Source: Gammaproteobacteria bacterium (GTDB lineage Bacteria > Pseudomonadota > Gammaproteobacteria > Steroidobacterales > Woeseiaceae). Taken from it: a stretch of DNA of 64,000 bases. Position numbers and translations under genes: made by a program. This document shows positions 1 to 9,888 of the stretch, one piece after another. How positions within the stretch are numbered: position 1 is the first letter of the stretch; every line of letters begins with the position of its first letter. The stretch covers positions 1 through 64,000 of the forward strand of contig JAUIDP010000009.1 of assembly GCA_030429005.1 (NCBI GenBank), read 5' to 3'. The notes under the pieces are model-generated. The model worked only from the letters and a program-made list of their open reading frames with translations. It had not been told where the DNA came from and made no database searches.

Positions 1-1203
1 CGCGGCGCCCCAGTGCTGGCGGCCGAATTTCTCGTAGTCGACCACGGCGACAGTCAGGTGTGCTTCGTCAGGGTTGGCATCCGGGCTGGATGCGATCGAG
101 TACGATCGCGGCAACAGCTTGCGCAACGCATCGACATATTCAGGCTGTTGCCAGTCGACGGGATAGTCGAGCGCGACATCTAGCAATTGCCGCGTTGCCA
201 GGAACTCGGCAAAGCGCGCTCGGTCGCCAATAATTTCCTGCAGGGCCGGGTGTTGCCGGGCAACAGCATCCAGTATCGGCCGGCTCAGTGCCGTAATTTC
301 CTTGTTGGCCAGGACCTCTGCCTCCAGTCCGGTTGCCTCGGCGACGGCCGCAACGACCTGCGGCGGATTCTGCGGCCAGACACCGAGCGAGTCGCCGGGC
401 AGATAGCTCAGCCCGGAACCCTCGATATCCAGTTCGATGTGCAGCACCTGCTTGCTCGAGCCGCGGCCGGTGATTGGCTGTTGCACTGCAACCTCGGCGG
501 CGAAAGGTCGTTGCCGGTCGAACGCCTGATTGCCCGGGACGGCGCTCAGCTGCGGCGTCGGTGCCGCTACTACCTGGCCGGAGTCAACCTGCGCCTTGTC
601 GACGACGTCTTCGACCCAGGCGTCGGCAAGCGGCTGGAAGTCGAGGTCGCAGTCCACACGCTCGGCAATCGCGGTGGCGCCGAGCGCTTCGAGCCGGGCG
701 TCGAACACGCGGCCCATCTCACAGAAATCCGCATAGCTGGAGTCGCCGAGTGCGAGGATGGAATACTGCAGGTGTTCCAGCGCTGGGGCTTTGTCACCCA
801 GCCAGTAGTCGAAAAATGCTTCGCTGCCTTCCGGCGCTTCGCCAATGCCATGAGTCGCAAGAACAAAAAGCGCGCGCCGGACTGATTTCAGCAGTTTCGG
901 CCGGGTGGCATTGAGGTCATGCAATTCCGCGGGGCAGCCTGCCGCCTTCGCCCGTTGTACGACCTGCTCGGCGACAGCGCGGCTGTTGCCGGTTTCCGTG
1001 GCGTAGAAAACGTGCCAGGTGTCCGTCGTCGGTGCTACGTTCGGCACGGCCGCGAGGGGCGCCGTGTTGCCGGCCAGCCCGGCGAGATAGCCGCTGCTCC
1101 AGATCAGCTGACTGCGATCGAACTTCTCAACGACTTGTCGCAGCGCCTGCAGATCGTCTGCACTGACTGTTGGTATCTGAATTTCCTGCGGTAGCGCCGC
1201 CAT
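1..1203 (-). CDS. cysJ: Sulfite reductase (NADPH) flavoprotein alpha subunit, partial (C-terminus beyond window edge)
   Basis: Minus-strand ORF open to the window edge, so absent from the ORF track. ATG at 1203 gives MAALPQEIQIPTVSADDLQALRQVVEKFDRSQLIWSSGYLAG...WHVFYATETGNSRAVAEQ...LATHGIGEAPEGSEAFFDYW...LALGDSSYADFCEMG (flavodoxin domain), followed by YLPGDSLGVWPQN and RSYSIASS (FAD-binding reductase). Confidence 0.9.
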   Translation of the reverse strand, partial: MAALPQEIQIPTVSADDLQALRQVVEKFDRSQLIWSSGYLAGLAGNTAPLAAVPNVAPTTDTWHVFYATETGNSRAVAEQVVQRAKAAGCPAELHDLNATRPKLLKSVRRALFVLATHGIGEAPEGSEAFFDYWLGDKAPALEHLQYSILALGDSSYADFCEMGRVFDARLEALGATAIAERVDCDLDFQPLADAWVEDVVDKAQVDSGQVVAAPTPQLSAVPGNQAFDRQRPFAAEVAVQQPITGRGSSKQVLHIELDIEGSGLSYLPGDSLGVWPQNPPQVVAAVAEATGLEAEVLANKEITALSRPILDAVARQHPALQEIIGDRARFAEFLATRQLLDVALDYPVDWQQPEYVDALRKLLPRSYSIASSPDANPDEAHLTVAVVDYEKFGRQHWGAA

Positions 1204-1304
1204 GCGAATCTCCGAATTTCCGAGGAGACGACGCTACTTGCGATTCGGGCCGGGCGGAACGACCGACTTCTTATCGGCCGATAACTTGCGGTCATATTAG
1301 GCGG

Positions 1305-1994
1305 TCAGACGACGACACCGACCAGGTGACCAACCCCGGCGGTGACCAGCATGGCCAGCGCACCCCAGAACGTCACACGCATCGCACCGGCGATGAGCGG
1401 CGCTCCGCCCGCCCATGCGGCGAGACCGCCGAGCGAGGCCAGGAACAGCAAGGACGCGATGGCGACCAGCACGATGAGATGCTGGCCATACAGGGCCCAG
1501 GTAACCACGAGTGGCAAGGCGGCGCCGATCGTAAAGGTCAGGCCGGAATAAACGGCCGCCTGCACCGGGCGCGGCTTGGCGGTCGGCGTTATGCCAATGT
1601 CGTCGCGCGCATGTGCGCCCAGCGCATCGTGCTGCATCAGCTGCTTCGCAACCTTGCGGGCGAGATCCGGGTCCAGTCCGCGCTGCTCGTAAATATCGGC
1701 GAGTTCCTGTTTCTCGAGCTCGAAATTCTGCTCGAGCGAACGTTTCTCGATTTCGAGATCGGCTTTCTCCGTTTCGGATTGCGACTTCACCGAAACGTAT
1801 TCGCCGGCCGCCATCGACATGGCCCCGGCGACGAGGCCCGCGACACCCGCGACCAGGATACTCTGCTGTGATGCGCCCGCGGCGGCGACACCGATGATCA
1901 GGCTCGCCGTTGATACGATACCGTCATTCGCGCCCAGGACGGCTGCCCGCAGCCAGCCGGCCCGGTGTGCGCGATGCGGTTCAGGATGCGGCAT
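1305..1994 (-). CDS. VIT1/CCC1 family transporter
   Basis: HRAGWLRAAVLGANDGIVSTASLIIGVAAAGAS...GAMSMAAGEYVSVKSQ is the VIT family signature. Confidence 0.9.
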   Translation of the reverse strand: MPHPEPHRAHRAGWLRAAVLGANDGIVSTASLIIGVAAAGASQQSILVAGVAGLVAGAMSMAAGEYVSVKSQSETEKADLEIEKRSLEQNFELEKQELADIYEQRGLDPDLARKVAKQLMQHDALGAHARDDIGITPTAKPRPVQAAVYSGLTFTIGAALPLVVTWALYGQHLIVLVAIASLLFLASLGGLAAWAGGAPLIAGAMRVTFWGALAMLVTAGVGHLVGVVV

Positions 1995-2021
1995 TGCGAG
2001 ATCCTGGCAAGCGGGACCTTG

Positions 2022-3206
2022 CTACGCTTCTGCCTGGTAGTGGTCCATCAGGATCTGTGCAACTTCCGGCCGCGAAAACTCCGGCGGTGGTGCTATACCG
2101 GCGCCCAGCATTTCCCGCACCTTGGTGCCTGACAGGAACACGTAGTCTTCCGGCTGGTGATCCGGCGCTTCCCGCATCATGACGACCTTGTCGAGCTTTT
2201 TCGACCAGGCCGTGTGATCGGCTCGGAATATTTCAATATCCATCGCACCGTCGGGAATGTCGTCAAAGATCGCCTGCGCATCGAACGGCCCGTAGTAGTC
2301 GCCGACGCCCGCATGGTCGCGACCGACGATCAGGTGGGTTGCGCCCATGTTCTGCCGGAATACGGCATGCAGTACTGCTTCGCGCGGTCCGGCGTACAGC
2401 ATATCGAAGCCGTATCCCGAGACCATGACGGAATTGGCAGGGAAGTACAGCTCGACCATCTTGCGGATGCAGGCGTCGCGCACATCCGCCGGGATGTCAC
2501 CGGCCTTCAGTTTGCCCAGCAGCATATGAATCACGCAGCCATCCGCGTTCAGCCGTTCCATCGCCATCCGGCACAGTTCTTCGTGTGCGAGATGCATGGG
2601 ATTGCGGGTCTGGAATGCAACGACTGTTTCCCAACCGCGCGCCGCGATGTCTTCGCGGATTTCGACTGCAGTCATGAACGTGCCGTCGAACTCCTCGGCA
2701 AAGTAACTCAGGTTCAGCACCTGGATGGCGCCCGAAACGACCTTGTTGCCCTGCGCCTGGAATACCGCAACACCCGGGTGGGCTGCGTCGAGCGTCCCGT
2801 AGACCTTCTCGGTGATCAGGTCTTTCTGTTCGGCCGACATCTCCTCGATCGCTTCGACATCCATGATCGCGATAACCGGGTGGCCGTCAACGTTCGGGTC
2901 GCGCAGCGCGATGCGCCCGGCACCTTCGATCGCGGTCGTGTCGTCGGCCAGGTTCAGGACCGGCACCGGCCAGAACAAGCCATCGACGGTGTGCATTTTC
3001 TCGGCGACGCTGAGCGCGTCCGCGAGATTCATGTAGCCGGTCAGCGGCGTGAAGTAGCCGCCGCCGAGCATCACCGCATTGGCGGCCGCGGCTGACGTCA
3101 GCAGCATCGAAGGCAGGGATGCCGCCTCGGCCTGCAGTTTCTCGAGTTGGTCCTGGTCGGTGACCAGTAACGGGTTCAGGGCATCCGCCCCATGTGGCTT
3201 AATCAC
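2022..3206 (-). CDS. sat: Sulfate adenylyltransferase (homo-oligomeric Sat type)
   Basis: GTG start; VVAFQTRNPMHLAHEEL, MLLGKLKAGDIPADVR and HLIVGRDHAGVGDYYGPFDAQ motifs of ATP sulfurylase. Confidence 0.95.
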   Translation of the reverse strand: MIKPHGADALNPLLVTDQDQLEKLQAEAASLPSMLLTSAAAANAVMLGGGYFTPLTGYMNLADALSVAEKMHTVDGLFWPVPVLNLADDTTAIEGAGRIALRDPNVDGHPVIAIMDVEAIEEMSAEQKDLITEKVYGTLDAAHPGVAVFQAQGNKVVSGAIQVLNLSYFAEEFDGTFMTAVEIREDIAARGWETVVAFQTRNPMHLAHEELCRMAMERLNADGCVIHMLLGKLKAGDIPADVRDACIRKMVELYFPANSVMVSGYGFDMLYAGPREAVLHAVFRQNMGATHLIVGRDHAGVGDYYGPFDAQAIFDDIPDGAMDIEIFRADHTAWSKKLDKVVMMREAPDHQPEDYVFLSGTKVREMLGAGIAPPPEFSRPEVAQILMDHYQAEA

Positions 3207-3216
3207 GTCTTGTCTC

Positions 3217-3888
3217 CTACGCTATTTCGGCGTTGATGGTCTGCTCGCCGTCTTCAGCGCGCGATCGATGGTTTTGTACGACATACCCTTTCTCAATCAG
3301 GTAGTCGAGAATGATCTGCACCTCGTCTTCGAGTGACATCTGGTCAGTGTGCAGGTGGATCTCCGGCTGGTCGGGCGCCTCATACGGATCGTCGATACCC
3401 GTGAAGTTCTTGATCTCGCCGGCACGTGCTTTCTTGTACAGTCCCTTGGGATCACGGCGCTCCGCTTCAGCCAGTGAGCAGTCGACGTGTACTTCGATAA
3501 AGCCGAGACTGGTTGCATCGTGTAACGCACGCACTTCATCCCGGTCTGCCTTGTACGGGCTGATAAAGCTCGACAGCGAAATGACACCGGCGTCACCGAA
3601 CAGCTTGGCAACCTCGCCGATGCGGCGAATGTTTTCCTTGCGGTCTTCTTCGGAGAATCCGAGATTCTTGTTAATGCCGAGGCGAACATTGTCGCCGTCC
3701 AGCCGGTACGAGAGTTTGCCCAGCTTGAACAGCGCCTGCTCGAGGGCGACGGCGATCGTGCTTTTGCCGCTGCCGGACAGTCCGGTAAACCAGATGGTGG
3801 CACCGCGTTGACGCAGAATCCTTTGCCGGTCTTCGCGGGAAATTTCACCCTCGTGCCAGGTTACATTGGTTGCTTTTTGAGTAGTCAC
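3217..3888 (-). CDS. cysC: Adenylylsulfate kinase
   Basis: GTG start; [16 protein letters not shown] Walker [38 protein letters not shown]. Confidence 0.95.
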   Translation of the reverse strand: MTTQKATNVTWHEGEISREDRQRILRQRGATIWFTGLSGSGKSTIAVALEQALFKLGKLSYRLDGDNVRLGINKNLGFSEEDRKENIRRIGEVAKLFGDAGVISLSSFISPYKADRDEVRALHDATSLGFIEVHVDCSLAEAERRDPKGLYKKARAGEIKNFTGIDDPYEAPDQPEIHLHTDQMSLEDEVQIILDYLIEKGYVVQNHRSRAEDGEQTINAEIA

Positions 3889-3915
3889 AATTCCTCTTCC
3901 TTCAGGTTTGTATTG

Positions 3916-4539
3916 CTAGTTATTTTCGGTTTGTTTGAAGCCGTTGATCAGCAGGTCGACACAATTCTCGATCAGCTGAAAAAGATCCATATCGGGGTGA
4001 CGGTCGATAAATTCGCCCCAGGCATTGCACATGCCGATTACCGCGTGTGCCGCAAACTGGCAATCGATCGAGCTGCGAACTTCACCCTTTTCGATACCTT
4101 CGGCAAAAATCTGCTCCAGTTGCTGCCGGTAACCCGTGCCAAGTTCTTTTAGCCGGGTGCGTTTCGACTCCGGCAGGTACAGGCGCTCGGCGTTGTAAAC
4201 GCGCAGTGCCTCGTTCTTTTCGCGGTACTTCGTGATGTGCGAGGTAATCGTCGCAACCAGTTTCTCGCGGAATGTCTGGTCGCTCGACGAGATGCTGTTC
4301 ATGCGCTCGACGTAGTCCTGCATGCCATACAGGCAAACTTCGGTCAGGGCGTCTTCTTTCGACTTGAAGTAGTAGTACAGGCTGCCCTGCTTGATGCCCA
4401 TGTACTCCGCGATGTCGCGTGTACTGGAGCCGTGATAGCCCTTTTCCGCAAACACGGCCGCCGCGGAACGAATTGCTTCGCGCCGTTGCTGTTCGTATTT
4501 TTCGGTGTGCGTGCCGCTCACAGGGGCGCTCCTCGTCAT
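3916..4539 (-). CDS. TetR family transcriptional regulator
   Basis: AAAVFAEKGYHGSSTRDIAEYMGIKQGSLYYYFKSKEDAL HTH; ATG at 4539 preferred over upstream TTG at 4551. Confidence 0.9.
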   Translation of the reverse strand: MTRSAPVSGTHTEKYEQQRREAIRSAAAVFAEKGYHGSSTRDIAEYMGIKQGSLYYYFKSKEDALTEVCLYGMQDYVERMNSISSSDQTFREKLVATITSHITKYREKNEALRVYNAERLYLPESKRTRLKELGTGYRQQLEQIFAEGIEKGEVRSSIDCQFAAHAVIGMCNAWGEFIDRHPDMDLFQLIENCVDLLINGFKQTENN

Positions 4540-4552
4540 CGAGGTGCGCAAT

Positions 4553-4566
4553 CTATAGAACTATAG
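4553..4566. promoter_or_regulatory. CTATAG-AA-CTATAG inverted repeat upstream of tetR, candidate autoregulatory operator
   Basis: Two self-complementary CTATAG hexamers 2 bp apart, 14 bp upstream of the tetR ATG in an AT-rich spacer. Confidence 0.45.
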
Positions 4567-4650
4567 AAAACTAGTCAAGAAAAAAATAAGCAATTGATTT
4601 TAAGTTAAAAATACTTAAAAACAATCAATACTGTAATAGAAATCGACAGT

Positions 4651-5712
4651 TTAGGCGCCCTGTTCAGACATAATGCGGACGCCGCTGGCGGCGAACAGCG
4701 CATAGCTGCGGCCGCGCTCCACGGCACCGGGATCCGATGCATTGCCGTCGAGGCCGCGGCGCAGCACACCGGCCAGAATGGCGGCGAGTCGGAACAGCGA
4801 GAAGGCAATGTAATAGTGGATATCCTCAACCGGCGCCCCGTTGGCGCGATAGGCGGTGAGCAACTGCTGTTCGCCGGGAATGCCGAGCGCTGCGAGGTCC
4901 TGGCCGCGCAGGCTGAACCCGGCGACGCGCGCATCGAGGTGAAACGGCAGCAGGAAATAGCCGAGGTCGGCCAACGGATGGCCGATCGTCGATAATTCCC
5001 AATCGAGTACCGCGGCTACAGACATGTCAGCCTGGCTGAAAATCAGGTTGCCGGGCCGATAGTCGCCGTGCACGATCGCCGCATGCTGGTCGCCCGGGTT
5101 ATTGGCAAGCAGCCAGGCTGTGAGCTGATCCATTGCCGGGCATTCTTCGGTTTTCGATAGCTCGTACTGGCGTGACCAGCGTGACAATTGCCGGGCGACG
5201 TAGTCTTCCGGCTTGCCAAACGTATCCAGCCCGACGGCCCGGTAGTCGACGGCGTGCAGCTTGCTGAGAATCGCGGCTGCCGACAGGTATGCCGTTGATC
5301 GCTCTGCCGGGCTGCAGTCCGGCAGCGTGATGTCGGCATAAACGCGACCGCCGACGTAGCGCATGACGTAGAACATCTGGCCAATGACCGATGTATCGTC
5401 GCACAGTATTAAAGTCTTCGGCACAGGCACGCCGCTGCCCGCCAGCGCCAGCATGACCTGGTACTCACGATCGACCGCATGCGCAGACGGCAACAGTTTG
5501 CCCGGCGGTTGCTTGCGCAGCACGTAGCGATCGTCGCCGATTTCCAGCAGGTAGGTCGGGTTCGACTGCCCGCCGCGGAACTGCTGAATCGAAAAGCGGG
5601 TACCGGCATCCTCCAGTTCCGGTATGTGGCTGGCCAGGTAGGCCTTCAGCGCAGCTTCGTCGAGCCGGTGCGCCGGCAGCGGCTGGCCGAGGTCACGATC
5701 ATCGCCGGCCAT
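4651..5712 (-). CDS. Phosphotransferase (APH) family protein, acyl-CoA-dehydrogenase-associated
   Basis: RFSIQQFRGGQSNPTYLLEIGDDRYVLRKQPPG...IVHGDYRPGNLIF...AVLDWELSTIGHPLADLGYF. ATG at 5712 preferred; the longer track ORF overlaps the ACAD gene. Confidence 0.88.
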   Translation of the reverse strand: MAGDDRDLGQPLPAHRLDEAALKAYLASHIPELEDAGTRFSIQQFRGGQSNPTYLLEIGDDRYVLRKQPPGKLLPSAHAVDREYQVMLALAGSGVPVPKTLILCDDTSVIGQMFYVMRYVGGRVYADITLPDCSPAERSTAYLSAAAILSKLHAVDYRAVGLDTFGKPEDYVARQLSRWSRQYELSKTEECPAMDQLTAWLLANNPGDQHAAIVHGDYRPGNLIFSQADMSVAAVLDWELSTIGHPLADLGYFLLPFHLDARVAGFSLRGQDLAALGIPGEQQLLTAYRANGAPVEDIHYYIAFSLFRLAAILAGVLRRGLDGNASDPGAVERGRSYALFAASGVRIMSEQGA

Positions 5713-5717
5713 GGACA

Positions 5718-6926
5718 CTAGCGGTATCGCTTCAGTTCGAGGCGGGCGACCTGGTCGCGATGGACTTCGTCGGGGCCGTCCGCCAGCCGCAGCGTTCGCG
5801 CCTGCGCATACGCGTAAGCCAGGCCGAAGTCGTCGGCAACGCCGCCGCCGCCATGGGCCTGTATGGCCCAGTCGATCACTCGGCATGCCATGTTCGGCGC
5901 GGCGACCTTGATCATGCCGATTTCCTTTCTTGCCTCGCGATTGCCGACCCTGTCCATCTTGTCAGCCGCAGCGAGCACCAGCAGCCGGGCCTGGTCAATG
6001 AGTATCCTCGATTCGGCGATGCGTTCGCGGGTCACGCCCTGGTCGGCCAGGGGTTTGCCGAAAGGCTGGCGCTGCAGGGCGCGCCGGCACATCTTTTCCA
6101 GTGCGACTTCCGCGAGTCCAATCAGACGCATGCAGTGGTGAATCCTTCCCGGGCCCAGGCGACCCTGTGCGATTTCGAAACCGCGGCCCTCACCCAGCAG
6201 TATGTTGTCGGCCGGGACGCGCACGTTGTCAAACACGATCTCGCCGTGTCCGTGCGGGGCGTCGTCGTAGCCGAATACCGGCAATGAGCGCTTGATCGTG
6301 ATGCCCGGTGTACTGCGCGGCACCAGGATCATCGACTGCTGGCGATACGGGTCGGCGCCGTCCGGGTCCGTCTTGCCCATGAAGATGAACAGCTCGCAGC
6401 GCGGATCGCCGCTGCCCGATGACCACCACTTGTGGCCGTTGATGACGTAGTCATCGCCGTCCCGGACGATCGTCGAGCCGATGTTGCGTGCATCCGACGA
6501 CGCGACGCCGGGCTCTGTCATCGCGAAGCAGGAGCGTATTGCGCCGTCCAGCAGCGGGACGAGCCAGCGCTTTTTCTGCGCTTCGCTGCCGTAACGCTCG
6601 AGGGTCTCCATGTTGCCGGTGTCCGGAGCCGAGCAGTTGAAGACTTCGGCGGACCACGTGACCCGGCCCATGATTTCGCACAGCGGTGCGTACTCGAGGT
6701 TGGTCAGTCCTGCCCCCAGTGTCGAGTCGGGCAGGAACAGGTTCCACAGTCCGGCTTCGCGCGCGAGCGGTTTCAGCGTTTCGATGATCGGCACTGGTTG
6801 CCAGTTATCCCCCATTTGCCCGACCTGCCCACGATAGGTCGACTCGTTCGGGTAGACGTGCTCTGCCATGAACGCGGCAAGGCGCGCCGCCAGCTCGGCG
6901 GTTTTCGGGTTGGGCTCAAAGTTCAT
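5718..6926 (-). CDS. Acyl-CoA dehydrogenase family protein
   Basis: [33 protein letters not shown] signatures. Confidence 0.92.
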   Translation of the reverse strand: MNFEPNPKTAELAARLAAFMAEHVYPNESTYRGQVGQMGDNWQPVPIIETLKPLAREAGLWNLFLPDSTLGAGLTNLEYAPLCEIMGRVTWSAEVFNCSAPDTGNMETLERYGSEAQKKRWLVPLLDGAIRSCFAMTEPGVASSDARNIGSTIVRDGDDYVINGHKWWSSGSGDPRCELFIFMGKTDPDGADPYRQQSMILVPRSTPGITIKRSLPVFGYDDAPHGHGEIVFDNVRVPADNILLGEGRGFEIAQGRLGPGRIHHCMRLIGLAEVALEKMCRRALQRQPFGKPLADQGVTRERIAESRILIDQARLLVLAAADKMDRVGNREARKEIGMIKVAAPNMACRVIDWAIQAHGGGGVADDFGLAYAYAQARTLRLADGPDEVHRDQVARLELKRYR

Positions 6927-6944
6927 GCAGGCTCCTTCCCCGGC

Positions 6945-7691
6945 CTAGCGGGACGGCAGGTGTCGTTTGCGCGGCTGCACCGGAAAGCGTTCGATCCAGC
7001 TGCCGAAAGTCGTGTCACTGAGTGTCATCAATGGTCGGATCGATGTCGGGATTCTATCCCGGATATCCCCGGCATCGAGCTTACCGTCGGCAAAGACGTC
7101 CTGGTGTTGCGGCACTGATAACCAGCGCTCGATCAGGGCCGCGTCGGCCTCGAGGTGAAACTGGAAACCGTAAGCATGCTCGCCGTAACGAAACGCCTGC
7201 ACCGGGCAGCGATCCGAGGCGGCCAGGTGTACCGCGCTGCCCGGCAGTTCGATCACATCGTCGTGCCACTGGAAGACTTCGCTGGCTTGGCCGAAGCCGG
7301 CGAGTACCGGGTCCTTGCGTCCGGCGTCGGTTACCCGGACATCGTGCCAGCCGATCTCGCGGCCGGCTCCCCTGGCGACACTGCCACCCAACACCTTGGC
7401 CAGCAGCTGGGCGCCCAGGCAGATGCCCAGCACGGAGATGTCGCGTTGCAGTGCCTCGCCAATCAGATCGAGTTCCGTTTCGAGGTGCGGAAATTCCCTG
7501 ACCTGGTCCGCGTTCATCGGCCCGCCGAGGACGATCAGGCCGGCGTAGCCGTCCAGCGACGGGCGCTCGCCCGGATTGCGGCCAAAATTGACGTAGCGTA
7601 TGCGAAAGCCGGCGCGTTTGAGCAGCGGATCGAGCGTGCCAAGGGGCTCATAGGGAACATGCTGGAAGACCAGTATCTTGGGTCGTGCCAT
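6945..7691 (-). CDS. Class I glutamine amidotransferase-like protein
   Basis: LIVLGGPMNADQ, LGICLGAQLLAKVLGG nucleophile elbow, FQFHLEAD. Confidence 0.85.
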   Translation of the reverse strand: MARPKILVFQHVPYEPLGTLDPLLKRAGFRIRYVNFGRNPGERPSLDGYAGLIVLGGPMNADQVREFPHLETELDLIGEALQRDISVLGICLGAQLLAKVLGGSVARGAGREIGWHDVRVTDAGRKDPVLAGFGQASEVFQWHDDVIELPGSAVHLAASDRCPVQAFRYGEHAYGFQFHLEADAALIERWLSVPQHQDVFADGKLDAGDIRDRIPTSIRPLMTLSDTTFGSWIERFPVQPRKRHLPSR

Positions 7692-7706
7692 AGTGTCGAC
7701 GTTGTC

Positions 7707-9758
7707 TTATTGTACGGATTGCCAGTGCGCGTCAGTCGCGACCATTGTCAGCACATCATACTGTGCGACGATCTCGTCGTCCTGATTGGTCACCTCGGCG
7801 TCCCAGCGGACTTCGCCATAGCCGCTGTCGCCACGCAGGGTTTTTTGCTTGCACGCCAGCCGGACCTGGAGCGAATCGCCATAGTTCACAGGCTGCAGGA
7901 ACCGCAGACTGTCAACGCCGTAGTTGGCGAGTACCGGCCCGAAGTCCGGGTCGACGAACAAGCCGGCAGCAAAGGATACGATCAGGTAGCCATGCGCAAC
8001 CCGGCCGTCGAAGAACGGGTTCCTGGCCGCTTCTTCCTCGTTCATGTGCGCGTAGAAATTGTCGCCGGTAAATTCCGCGAAATGATTGATGTCATCCAGC
8101 GAAACCTTGCGCAGGCCACTCTTGAACGTGTCACCCAGCTGCAATTGCTCGAATGTCTTGCGGAACGGGTGTACACCCGGATCGATCTCGTCGGCACCCT
8201 TGATCCAGCGGTGCCCGATCGTCGACAGGGTTTGCGGCGATCCCTGAATCGCCGTGCGCTGCATGTAATGCAGGACGCCACGCACGCCACCCATTTCTTC
8301 CCCACCGCCCGCGCGACCGGGACCGCCATGAACAAGATGAGCCAGTGGCGACCCATGCCCGGTTGATTCGGCTGCGGAGTCGCGGTTTATGACAACCATG
8401 CGACCGTGGTAGGCGGCCGTGCCCAGGACGAGTTCGCGCGCGATAAGGTTGTCGTTGGTAATAACAGATCCGGCAAGGCTGCCTTCGCCCATGCGTGCGA
8501 GCTGAATCGCCTCATCGATGGAATCGTAGGGCAGAACGGTACTGACCGGACCAAAGGCTTCGACCGAATGCACGGCGCGGGCGTGCAGCGGTCTGTCGCA
8601 ATGCAACAGCGTCGGCATGAAAAAAGCGCCTTTGCGGCCGTCGGCCTCGTGCACGTCAAAGTCGTCATGGCCGCCGAAAACGACGTCGGCCTCGGCAGCC
8701 AGGTCCCTGACGCGATCCCGAACCTCGTCGCGCTGCCCCTGGCTGGCGAGCGCACCCATTTGCGTGTCTTTGAGCGCCGGGTCGCCGATGCGGATCTTGC
8801 CGAGCGCCGTCGACAATGCCTCGACAACGTCGCCGGCAATTGTCGACGGCGCAATGATGCGTCGAATGGCGGTGCATTTCTGGCCGGCCTTGGCCGTCAT
8901 TTCGCGGGTCACTTCCTGTATGTAAAGGTCAAACTCCGGCGTACCCGGCACCGCATCGGGGCCGAGAATCGACATGTTCAGCGAGTCTGTCTCCGCGGTA
9001 AACGCAACCGACTCGCTGACGACGCGCGGATGTGCCTGCAGCATTTCGGCAGTGGCCTTGGAGCCGGTGAAGGCAATCGTGTCCTGGCAATCGAGATGGT
9101 CGAACAGGTCGCCGACACTGCCACAGATTAATTGCAGGCTGCCCGGCGGCAGAATGCCTGACTCGATGATGTGACGAACCATGAGTTCCGCCAGGTAGGC
9201 AGTACTGGACGCCGGTTTCACGATTGCCGGAACGCCTGCGAGCAGCGTCGGTGCGAGTTTCTCCAGCATGCCCCAGCAGGGAAAGTTGAACGCGTTGATG
9301 TGAATGGCGACGCCGAGCTTCGGCGTGCAGATATGCTGCCCGACGAATGTGCCATTGCGCGACAGTTGCTCGACATTGCCGTCCAGGTAGACATGGTCAT
9401 TGGGCATTTCGCGCCGGCCTTTGCTCGAAAAAACAAACATCGTCGAGATGCCGCCGTCGATGTCCGGCCAACTGTCATTGCGCGTCGCGCCCGTCTGGCT
9501 GGATAGCTGGTAGAACTCCTGCTTTACGCCATCGAGGTGTTTGGCCAGCGCTTTGAGCATGTCGCCACGTTCATGGAAAGTCAGCTTGCGCAAATTCGGG
9601 CCGCCGACGGAGCGCGCGTAGGTATGCATCGATTTGAAATCCAGCCCGTGGCTGGAGATCGCGGCGACCGGTTCGCCGGTGACAGCTGAAAGCAGCGTAT
9701 TGCCGTCGCCGTCACCCTCTACCCACTGGTCGGCAACCAGGTTTCCGAGTTTATTCAT
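7707..9758 (-). CDS. paaZ: Bifunctional oxepin-CoA hydrolase / 3-oxo-5,6-dehydrosuberyl-CoA semialdehyde dehydrogenase
   Basis: ALDH domain (INAFNFPCWGMLEKLAPTLLAGVPAIVKPA; AGQKCTAIRRI) fused to C-terminal MaoC-like hydratase (FAEFTGDNFYAHMNEEEAARNPFFDGRVAHGYLIVSFAAGLFV); next to paaX-I-ABCDE. Confidence 0.93.
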   Translation of the reverse strand: MNKLGNLVADQWVEGDGDGNTLLSAVTGEPVAAISSHGLDFKSMHTYARSVGGPNLRKLTFHERGDMLKALAKHLDGVKQEFYQLSSQTGATRNDSWPDIDGGISTMFVFSSKGRREMPNDHVYLDGNVEQLSRNGTFVGQHICTPKLGVAIHINAFNFPCWGMLEKLAPTLLAGVPAIVKPASSTAYLAELMVRHIIESGILPPGSLQLICGSVGDLFDHLDCQDTIAFTGSKATAEMLQAHPRVVSESVAFTAETDSLNMSILGPDAVPGTPEFDLYIQEVTREMTAKAGQKCTAIRRIIAPSTIAGDVVEALSTALGKIRIGDPALKDTQMGALASQGQRDEVRDRVRDLAAEADVVFGGHDDFDVHEADGRKGAFFMPTLLHCDRPLHARAVHSVEAFGPVSTVLPYDSIDEAIQLARMGEGSLAGSVITNDNLIARELVLGTAAYHGRMVVINRDSAAESTGHGSPLAHLVHGGPGRAGGGEEMGGVRGVLHYMQRTAIQGSPQTLSTIGHRWIKGADEIDPGVHPFRKTFEQLQLGDTFKSGLRKVSLDDINHFAEFTGDNFYAHMNEEEAARNPFFDGRVAHGYLIVSFAAGLFVDPDFGPVLANYGVDSLRFLQPVNYGDSLQVRLACKQKTLRGDSGYGEVRWDAEVTNQDDEIVAQYDVLTMVATDAHWQSVQ

Positions 9759-9760
9759 TG

Positions 9761-9788
9761 TTCATTCGATGGCCGGGTTCATTCGATG
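9761..9788. repeat. Direct repeat TTCATTCGATG x2 upstream of paaZ
   Basis: TTCATTCGATG at 9761-9771 and 9778-9788 (17-bp period) in the paaZ/paaX divergent region. Confidence 0.85.
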
Positions 9789-9888
9789 CCCTGTCGATCA
9801 CCGCTTTGAAAGATACAGAAGCAAACAGGAATTGAAATATTCGGTATCACAATATACGGTCGGATGCTTCTTGTGCAAGTGAACCGAA

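Noticed and set aside
4651-5886. Extended 411-aa start of the phosphotransferase
   Set aside because: The extension ([24 protein letters not shown]...) is Arg-rich and overlaps the acyl-CoA dehydrogenase 3' end. The ATG at 5712 fits the family N-terminus.
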